Below are positions 53,401-64,000 of a DNA stretch of 64,000 nucleotides, in pieces; within the stretch, counting starts at the first letter, position 1, and each line of letters begins with the position of its first letter. A program made the translations under genes and the position numbers. Source of the DNA: Glandiceps talaboti (taxonomy: Eukaryota; Hemichordata; Enteropneusta; Spengelidae); NCBI RefSeq assembly GCF_964340395.1, contig NC_135552.1, positions 7,998,494 to 8,062,493 of the forward strand, in the 5' to 3' direction. The notes beneath the pieces are model-generated. The model searched no databases. It worked only from the letters and a program-made list of their open reading frames with translations, and was not told where the DNA came from.

Positions 53401-55374
53401 CGTCGATTACTTGGCACCAGTGTGTGTGCACACATACTATTGGCACTTGTACAATAATGCAAACTTACCTTGCGCAAATAAGCACAAAAGCAATCTATCT
53501 ACAGGACATTACAACGAGTAACACCGAAGTAAAGCATTTTCTCTGTGCTACACTTGTTTATAGCATTCATATCAAGTAAAGCATACTGTACATGAATGAC
53601 AAATTATGTTTTTAAAGAAATTTGCTGTCTCAGATAAACACATAAATACTAGACTTATTTCATCCAATTTACATTTAATATTAATTATTTAAATACAGGA
53701 TGAGTTTTTAAAAAAAAATATGTATTTCCTTTGATGAATTAAGTTGGACCTCACCTCATCTTCCTCTATGAACCAGTCATCATCATCATCATCATTCTTC
53801 TCTCCATCTTGCTTGAACTTGAAAAGTGAGGACTTTAACTTGATAAACAATTTCTGTCAAGCGAAAGTTTGGCGACACTCAATGAGTAAATCATCATATG
53901 TACAGGTAATAACTGCATATACCAATGACTGACAATTATAAACTTGTGTCACTCTCTCATCCATTAATCTATGTTTTCTACAGAGTATTAAATTTGATTT
54001 TAATCATGTTAATTCCCACCCTTACACCCCCACCTGTTCTAACAACACTCCTAAGAGTTGTGTGTTATTTTTTTTTATTAATACATATAGTTGCTCATTT
54101 ATTACAGTAATAAATGCCAAATGGGTATTCTAAAACTCTTAATTAAACATCCTTCTCTATCTCAACATATACCATGTGGCTGAGTAGAAAACATTTCAAT
54201 AGATGCACTCAGTCCACTTTATGGGGGTCAACTCTATACCAAGCAAGATTCCAAATTACCAATACCAATACCAGGAAAATCAAGAAAGCTATGCAACCTC
54301 ATACACCCCCCCCCCCCCCCCCCCAAACAATGACAGTGACAATGAACTCACATAGAGTAAGCCTTATTACAGGTATGTCTATTACTATTCTGCTAAGAAT
54401 ATTTACCTGTCCTTTCCGTGGCGATTCCATCTCCTCCTCATCACCATCATTCTCATCTCTTTCTCTCTTTGTCCTAGCTCTGGTAGGGTAAGGTCTAGCA
54501 ATCACACTGGGTCTTGCACTTCTAGCTGGGTTCCTCCTCTTTTCAACCATCTCATAAGGAAAGGACCTTTTGGATTTGGTTTTCTGCACAGAAAGTAATA
54601 CAAAAGATTTGTATTGTAGTTGATTGTGATGCTAGACAAAATGGTTAAGTAAAAAAATCAACATAAATTACTACATTTGCATATTGGATAATTGCATCAA
54701 ATTAAATAATTCAGTGATATTGTAATGAAATTTTCTCAAAATCCATGCAATAACGACATACATAATTCAAGAAAGTATTAATAACAGTATAAAGTTTATC
54801 AAGTCTGGCCTGGGACAGCAGTTAACAGTTTAACTTCATACACATACCTTAAAGATTAGTTTATTCTATCAGACTCTGTATGGCTAAGCATGAAAAAATC
54901 ACATTTATGGAAAATAGTTTTCAATACTATTATCCTGAAAAAAAACCCCAGTGAAATGGGACAAATATGAAATCTACGAGATGATGTCTTTGATTCATAT
55001 ACATAAAGTAAACCATGCATGTTGCAGCATTGGAACATTCGTGTCCACATTATTCATGTACATGTAGTTAAGTTCCTGAACCCCCCCCCAAAAAAAACCA
55101 AACAAAATAAAACAAAAAAAACCCCCAACAACAACAACAACAACACCCAAAAAAAACCCAAAAAAAACAAAACTGAATACCATGAGAAGAAACTGAAAAG
55201 GTATACTTACTTTAGGGGAGTCCTTCTTTATTGGCAACAAACCGGGGATCTTCTTTAACTCTGCTAATAATTTGTTCAACTGTAACAAACAAGAAAAATT
55301 AAACTTTGACTGCACACCTCATTTCCTACAATGTATGTGGATTTAAAGCATATAAATCTAACATGGCAATACTC

Positions 55375-55425
<51 letters not shown>

Positions 55426-56920
55426 CAACGAAACATCCAAAGGTCAATACAGTATTTAGAAGTTAAAATCATTGTTTATCTTACCATAACCTTATTTTCC
55501 TGGATATTGAGTTGTCTTTTCTTTTCATAATCCATAGTTTCCTCTACATCACTTTCACAGTCTGATGCTTCTTCCTCCTGTAGATGTAACAAAATATTTA
55601 TAATACAACACACTCAGACTATTTTACTACTAAGCAAGTATCATTCCATGATTTTATTTTCTCCCCCCCCCCTCCCCCTGTGTTTGTAACTCAATATATT
55701 GCAAAAGATTGTAAAAAAATTGTTATTGTATGTACAATAACAAACTTTTCACACATGTTGAGCTTTTTGGAATGTTTTGAGTTACAACCACAGACTTGGT
55801 CTATTGATTTTTCAAGTAGGACGCCATGGTAAAATTCATTTATAAATCCAAAATCCAAAATAAATACCCAACCCTCATCTATATGGCCACTTAAGAAAGG
55901 AATACACATTTAATGTGAAAAACAATTTACAAAGCTATAGAAAAAGTTGTTCCAGAACAAAAGAATAATTCCTCATTGCTCCACTGCACTAATATAAGAT
56001 AACACTATAGTAGTAGTACGAGAACCTGACATTGAAACCCTGGCCGTTTTAATGTACACTGTATTGTTGAGATATTATCTCTAATATTGAAAACGGTTTT
56101 AGTTCTACTACAGTCAAAGTCTTGCTTAAATGAGAAATATTTGACTCGAGAACGGAGTTGGACCATGATATTACTAACTACGTCTGACACCACGGAAGTA
56201 CTCGTACTATACTAGTAGTAGTCCTACTCAGTTGGACTCTGACTCAAGTCCTGTGTGCCATAACTCTCCATTTGTAGATATAGTGATAGCAAAGGTTTCA
56301 ATTTATCGTTTTTTACGTTAATCCATACCCGAATAGAATTTTACATGTAAATCGATTTGATATTTATTTATTAAGGTTTAACTAAGTGTGAAAACATCAT
56401 CATATTATCTTCGCTGACTTCATTGTATGGGTAAGTCATTCAGGCACGACAAATGGGCTAAACGCGCGCTCTTTTCTTTATATGGTAAACATGTTGCCAT
56501 ATATGGTGTTACCCGCCAAAAGTTAAATCACAGCGTCGTTTTGGTTGACACAACAGCCAGCCATGCTTTTGTACATGGGCGTGTGAATGAAACATCCTAA
56601 TATCGATCATACATGATTCCACAATAAACTTATCCCTCGCCATTTTTAAAATAGTTTCACAACCGAACAACAATAAATGTGAAAGGTAGACCTACATGAA
56701 ATAACTAGATAACAATTAGAAATATTCAAATAGTACTGCAATATTGTAACTAGCTCGTAGCTAGCTAGCTGTGCAACGCAACGCCAGCAGTAGTCGTATT
56801 AAGTGCATGCATCGGTCAAGATTTTACACCGGTTAAGACTTCAAAGGTAACAACTTGTCTGTCACTTACCATTCTAACTTCGTTGTTACTATCAACGGCT
56901 TTGGTAATTTCGCTCTCCAT
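50489..56920 (-). CDS. CDCA7: Cell division cycle-associated protein 7 (CDCA7/CDCA7L type), complete
   Basis: Nine exons, minus strand: 56870-56920, 55485-55577, 55211-55279, 54407-54583, 53755-53853, 52490-52606, 51805-51954, 51041-51177, 50489-50501. They total 906 nt and 301 residues, shorter than the human paralogues (about 370-450). The C-terminal zf-4CXXC_R1 domain (about 203-285) has CHQC (206-209), CRSGYC (220-225), CGPC (233-236), CPPC (256-259) and CNCSFC (263-268), followed by KKAGRHATG. In vertebrates this domain binds hemimethylated DNA and CDCA7 recruits the remodeller HELLS for maintenance methylation; one CDCA7-type gene here fits a methylated genome. Upstream are an acidic start ([10 protein letters not shown]), a leucine-rich helix ([15 protein letters not shown]), a basic region (59-residue exon) and an Asp run with DWFIEEDE. 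The last exon codes only the final four residues. Whether it is orthologous to CDCA7 or CDCA7L cannot be decided; it may predate their split. Confidence 0.95.
52687..53084. mobile_element. Miniature inverted-repeat element in a CDCA7 intron (~400 bp)
   Basis: Terminal repeats of about 28 bp: AGGGACAATTGCACAGTGTC then ACACAAG on the left, and reversed on the right AGGGACGATTGCACAGTGTC then ACACAAG. No coding content is recognised. It lies between the exons ending at 52606 and starting at 53755. Confidence 0.75.
54306..54324. repeat. C run in CDCA7 intron
   Basis: About 19 consecutive C residues, roughly 80 bases downstream in transcription of the exon at 54407-54583. Confidence 0.9.
55379..55418. 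repeat. (CA)n microsatellite in CDCA7 intron
   Basis: About 20 CA units followed by TATATA. Confidence 0.93.
55715..55890 (+). repeat. Dispersed palindrome-headed repeat, copy 2
   Basis: It starts with TTGTTATTGTATGTACAATA plus ACAA and continues with ACTTGGTCTATTGATTTTTC and CATCTATATGGCCACTT, in the same order as the copy at 44836-45010. It lies in CDCA7 intron 1. Confidence 0.65.
56509..56520 (-). promoter_or_regulatory. Possible E2F site in CDCA7 intron 1
   Basis: TTTGGCGGGTAA on the minus strand matches the E2F core TTTGGCGG. CDCA7 is an E2F and MYC target in vertebrates. The position, 350 bases inside the first intron, makes the call weak. Confidence 0.25.
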
Positions 56921-59542
56921 CGTGATATTATCCAAAACGTGGCTTATTTCTCCGATTAGTATGATGCTGATGTGTACGCGTACGTAGTGTGCAAGCAAAT
57001 CTAGTTTAAATCTTCAAATCGAAGTTGAGGGCGGGTATCTCCAGGAGTCTTTCATTTACGCATAGGGTAGGTCGCATAAACTACACCAAAGGAGCCACTC
57101 TCATTTCAATGTTCGCCAAAGTAAAACAATCCTTACAAAATATCAAAATGTTGCGTAATATAAATCAAGATTCCATGATCATGATGATATCTCTCTGTTA
57201 GGTCATTGTCAAAGTACGGTTCATCTACAGTACAGCTTGGTGTATGCTTACATGACTAAAACGTCTAACCTCACCTGCTGCAAATTAGTTACGTCTGCCC
57301 AATGTTGTGCGGACAAGTAGGTCAACAGGAAAACTGACTGTCCCGCTGTGAGTGGCATGTGGTACTCCATGTTTAGATCCACAGTCGGTCAACTGGGTCA
57401 CGGACAATTGTCTGTGACTGGGTGGGTCAACAACTTTATAGTCTGGATGCCAACGGGAGGTGTAAATCGTAATGATTCCGTTGAGTAATAGGGACTAGAC
57501 CGGGGGTGGGGGGTCTTCTCCCCTTATTTGAATATATGTATATGTGCGCGTGCCGCCCTTTAGGATGCGTTTTCTAGCCCTTTGGTCTAGGTCTGTGTTT
57601 TTTTCGAGCTGAAGAGTCTAAAATGGGGTCCACTTTGCGATGTTTTGCTTGGTCTAAAATGTGGTCTATTGTCCCATGGAGGTATATGGGGAGATTGTCA
57701 TTTACCAAAATGTTGCCTCCTCAGGATATGTCTAAACAGGCTTTCATCTTTTAAAAATCTGTAATGGTCTAAAATGGGATATTGATTCTTGGTCAAAGTG
57801 GGTCTAAAATGAGGCCTGGTGTCAATTCCAGCACTAGCCACACACCCCTACCAGAGCTGGCCACTGGTACCGACCCCGGGGACTAGACTAACAAATTTAG
57901 GATGGCTGGACGATTGGGAACAGTCTCTAATCACTGCAGTCAAAGCATTTATGACCGTACTTGCTAATTGCAATGAGCCTGTTACCGTTCCAGTGTTTGC
58001 TTCGAAAAAATAATTAGGCGAAAAAGTAATAATTGGTTGTTACCGATAACAGTGCCTCAGAAATTAGGTAGAAAGGGTCCGGGGAAAGGGTAGATATGTC
58101 GGGATTTTATTTTATCTTTTTATTTTTGAAATATATTGCTTTGACCCAAAACTAAATGAAATGTCAGAGTGCATCGAAATTCTGTGATAGTTGGATGAAA
58201 TGTCAGGCATATATGGCTGGAGAAAGTAATCAGACGTGTATGATGGTCAAGAAGACAAATAAACTTTAATGTTGGCGGTTTAACTAGGGTCGGTCAGGTT
58301 ATCGGAACTTGTGACACACATTGTTTTGATTTTGCCTTATTGTTATCTAATATTAATTTTATTAATGATATGAGACCTCTGAGTGTAAAGCCCGGAATGA
58401 TAAAAGCTCTCAAAAGTTACGCTACAAATTGTAGCTAGAGTGATCCACTTGTTGACTTTTGGCAGATAAGTGGGGATGGGGCCCGTGGGGGGGGGGGGGA
58501 TATGAAAAAAAAAGTCGAGTAATGTTAATTTTTCTTTAGGGGGGGGAAAGCTTACCTGTATGTATTCGTCAACTACGGGAAAATAGAGTGAGCTTAGCAA
58601 TGATATGTACGTTGCCTACAATATAAAAATACACCATGGTGTCCCGTAGCCTTACACTAGACCGTGAACGGTCTGTGTTCAGACCTATATGGGCTAATTA
58701 TCACCCCTGAAATCTTAAAATACTTCAATTAGTGACTACAAATTTAACCTGAAAACTCAGACCACTGTCATGGTTGCAGTATATAGTGGTCAGTGGTCAG
58801 TGACAGTGGTTTGAGGTCGCGGCATGCAGTCGTCCCGGGTGACATTTAGGCGTGTATGTGGCTATGGGGAGGGGATCTCCCATTACACGTTCACCTCAGT
58901 GGTTCTGTAACAAACCGTTTGACACTCTTCAGTGGAGATGTTGTGATACAATATTACGGGACTAGTACTCGACTCGATTCTGACCGTTGCCAGTCGCGAA
59001 TGGAGCCTGCAAGTAGAGGATTGGTAATATACGTGAGATAGTGAGATAGTGAGTGGATAAGATATTAGGTATCTCAGTTGACAGGTGGTGAATTGTATGA
59101 GCAAACGACTCTAGTATGTGGGCTTCAATAAATTAACGTGTTACTCCAAGTAAGTTCAACATGTGTGAATGTTCAAGTTGTTCAGTTATCCACTCTTGTC
59201 TTTCACACTCACATGAATGTAGAAACACAGCGTTTGCATAGATTCCTTTATTATGGCTCCAACAACCCCTTTGATTTCAAAGAAACAACCTGCATTGAGT
59301 TACATACCGACAATGCTATAATTTCATGTTTTCCTAAGGTTGACATTATCAATATTGTAATGATCATATGGTAAAATTATACTTTTTTAAACCAATTTTC
59401 TTTTCTTTCTTTTCATTCTTTCCTAATTGTGTTTTTGAAGTTCATTTAGGAGCGGGAGAGGATTATATAAGTCTTTCTGATAGTTCTCCATCTTAAAAAG
59501 TCTGTCTTTGAGTACCAGGATTGGAAGTCTTTTCGTGCCTTA
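56921..59542. other. Intergenic DNA between CDCA7 and the thyroglobulin-domain gene
   Basis: The CDCA7 promoter should lie just above 56920, in a CpG-containing patch (GTACGCGTACGTAG at 56973-56986), without a clear TATA box. The segment 57490-57890 is probably repetitive: the phrase GTCTAAAATG occurs four times (about 57618, 57651, 57770, 57803) and is followed by a C-rich end. A hairpin with ACCACTGTCA/TGACAGTGGT lies at 58760-58813. A minus-strand AATAAA at 59247-59252 may end the thyroglobulin-domain transcript. Confidence 0.45.
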
Positions 59543-62031
<2,489 letters not shown>

Positions 62032-62206
62032 CTTCAAAAAGTCACTACGTGGGTAAGTGCACTTTTTAAGTGCAACATTCCGCACAATTTGGTGAAGACG
62101 TCATCGTAAAATGGGATTGATGTGGGTATTCGAGAGAAACGCTTTCGAATATAAACGGTTAATGGCCCATGGCGCGCGGTGCTACTGGCGCGCCGAAACC
62201 ACGAAC

Positions 62207-62268
62207 GATTTAAGTTGTCACGGGTGATTTAAGTTGTCACGGGTGGCAGGTCGCACACACTTTATACC
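62207..62268 (-). promoter_or_regulatory. Candidate promoter of the thyroglobulin-domain gene
   Basis: A TATA-like GGTATAAAG on the minus strand (62260-62268) lies about 230 bases above the chosen start codon. Just below it a 19-bp unit, GATTTAAGTTGTCACGGGT, is repeated twice in tandem (62207-62244). CpG-rich GGCGCGCC words follow at 62188-62195. No transcription start can be fixed from sequence alone. Confidence 0.3.
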
Positions 62269-64000
62269 TACGCTAATAAATGTAAATGAATTTACCTTCA
62301 ATGGAATTACAAGTACCAAACTAAAATAAATTTGCCACAAATCCCAAGCTCTGGCTAAATACTCGGAACCCGACCGATCTGTTTTCTTTCCCCAGTGATG
62401 TCTGTAAATATTTCATCAAAGTTTCACAGAAGGGGTATTCTAACCGTCATTTCATTTGTGACTTGGTCGAAGCAATATTTAAAAAAAAATATTAAAAGGT
62501 AAAGATAAAATGAAATAAAATAAAATAAAACCCGACCTGCCTACCTGAAACCCACACCACCTAATATTATATGTGCAGAGAGGGTAAGACCGACAACGGC
62601 CGCCGATAGGCGTTTCATAGCTATAGCTAGACTACGAAATTCACGTTAATGAGACACATGCCAATGACCACTTTCTCCACTGACATGTTATTCTTTGCGA
62701 TACATTGAACATATCATAAAATATACATCGCTAATCATATATGGCATGACACCAATCACTGGGTGTCAGATTCCAGTGGGCTCGAATTCCAGTGTATACG
62801 AAGTAAACAGACGCGAAATAGAGTTTCTTGAATAAATTGTAAAAGAAGAGAAAACACAGATAATTTAAAACTGAAGTTGGGATTTTATTCATACATGCAT
62901 ATGTCACTAGTGCGTACAACGAATTTGTGAATATCCTGGCATGATATATATTCGTTAAGGAAACGATTCTTAATTTAAAGTGGTCATAGTATTGGTATGT
63001 AATTTATTTATTTGGATGTTGATTAACTTGATAAAAACAACTATGTGTCCTACCTTTAAAAAACAATGTGAAATTGAACAACATAGACAAAGTCCGTGTT
63101 TGTAACCTATAACTTGCCAAAATCTAAGTGCCAAAAATTTGTTTACAATCACATCCTTTACGTAGGCCCACAATTTCAAACTTTTTACACATTTTAAAAA
63201 CAATTTTTAGCATTAAAATCGGATATTACAAACACAGACTTTGTATATCTTGTTTCACATTCGTCTTTTTTTTGTAGAAAAACAAACTGAATTGCCTTTT
63301 TAAATTAATAATCCAAAACAAATACCTTGTTCTCATCCATATGGGAACTTTGAATTATGATATTAAAATAATATGCTGTAGATAAAATTTGAGATACGAT
63401 AGTGTCAGCCAGCACTCACGCAAGTTCCGGCCGTTGAGGGCGGAATGGTGGGTGGTAGCTTACAGCTTCATTGAATTAATGATCATAACAATCATTATAT
63501 CTAAAAACAAATATAGTATTTCTATAGCGAGCTGAGGTTTCAATTCAAAATTTAGTAATTATGGTGACACGTTGATCTTTAAAAAAGCGCCAATTCAATG
63601 ACTCGACTTGAGCAATTTTGGGACAGTTTTATATACATACTAATATAGTATTGACTTACTAGTGGATGTCCTGAAGTATATCGAGTTACCTTTAGTATGT
63701 GTATACTTATCCGTTTATTAAATTACTCATAGCATAAACATTATAAAAATACCACGTGATCCAAGAACTATTTTGATCATGTTTATGCAGTTGTGTAATG
63801 TCAAAATCATTAAGCTTATGTAACAAAACTGTCTCAAAATGCAGCAATAATTGAGTCATAGGCGGTTTGACTTTATACAGTACTAAATAATCTATTTCGT
63901 ATGATTGAAAAGATTTAATCCGATTAAATCTGTCCAGGGACTCAGACCACTGTAGAATATAGTTATTTGAAGGAAAAATCTTGATTTGCTCCTCAACGTA
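62269..64000. other. No gene recognised; contains a diverged dispersed repeat
   Basis: AT-rich DNA without a recognisable exon. Around 63087-63245 there is an inverted repeat (ACAAAGTCCGTGTTTGTAA against TTACAAACACAGACTTTGT). The following stretch to 63350 resembles the repeats at 44836 and 55715 (AATCCAAAACAAATACC, CATCCATATGG). Confidence 0.4.

Noticed and set aside
58883-59104. Further 3' exon of the thyroglobulin-domain gene
   Set aside because: The last exon already supplies the sixth cysteine and a stop when read through 59571. A junction into this region meets a stop within four codons.

Overview
The window is nuclear DNA from an animal. Every recognisable gene is split by GT-AG introns, intergenic DNA is AT-rich and loaded with simple repeats, and there are tRNA-derived SINE, LINE-tail and inverted-repeat transposon remnants. 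The proteins look like those of a marine invertebrate (a non-vertebrate deuterostome or a lophotrochozoan). I cannot fix the phylum from the sequence alone.

Layout. (1) 1-14.7 kb has no gene I can support. It holds microsatellites, a 296-bp and a 1.05-kb tandem duplication, a 63-bp minisatellite of about 30 units, LINE-tail fragments, an hAT-like non-autonomous element, a 78-bp minisatellite and a perfect palindrome beside a long TA tract. (2) 14.7-24.3 kb, plus strand: SUGCT (mitochondrial succinyl-CoA:glutarate CoA-transferase), 12 exons seen, the first exon not found. (3) 24.35-38.6 kb, minus strand: a complete MLH1 (DNA mismatch repair), 18 coding exons and 762 residues. It converges tail-to-tail with SUGCT, the two poly(A) signals being about 50 bp apart. 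(4) 38.6-42.2 kb: probable 5' region of MLH1, carrying a 2.37-kb putative DNA transposon with mirror-image motif arrays and a 9-bp target duplication, then a perfect palindromic E2F site. (5) 44.5-47.0 kb, plus strand: a small unrecognised cysteine-rich single-pass membrane protein (127 residues, three exons). Its first exon lies just past three TA-bracketed palindromes or inverted repeats. (6) 49.2-57.0 kb, minus strand: a complete CDCA7-type zinc-finger protein (301 residues, nine exons). (7) 59.2-62.1 kb, minus strand: a secreted protein with a Gly/Tyr/Asp-rich middle and one C-terminal thyroglobulin type-1 domain (292 residues, four exons). (8) 62.1-64 kb: upstream DNA and a dispersed repeat.

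The genes do not form a pathway. MLH1 and CDCA7 both serve genome maintenance in dividing cells (mismatch repair; chromatin remodelling and DNA-methylation upkeep with HELLS), while SUGCT is in lysine/tryptophan catabolism. I assembled exons by hand from splice sites, reading phase and family resemblance. For MLH1, CDCA7, the membrane protein and the thyroglobulin-domain gene every junction keeps the reading frame and the total coding length is a whole number of codons ending in a stop.

The most unusual structures are the repeated pattern of palindromic or inverted-repeat sequence set inside long (TA)n tracts (14.1, 43.5 and 43.9 kb) and the element with inverted motif arrays upstream of MLH1.
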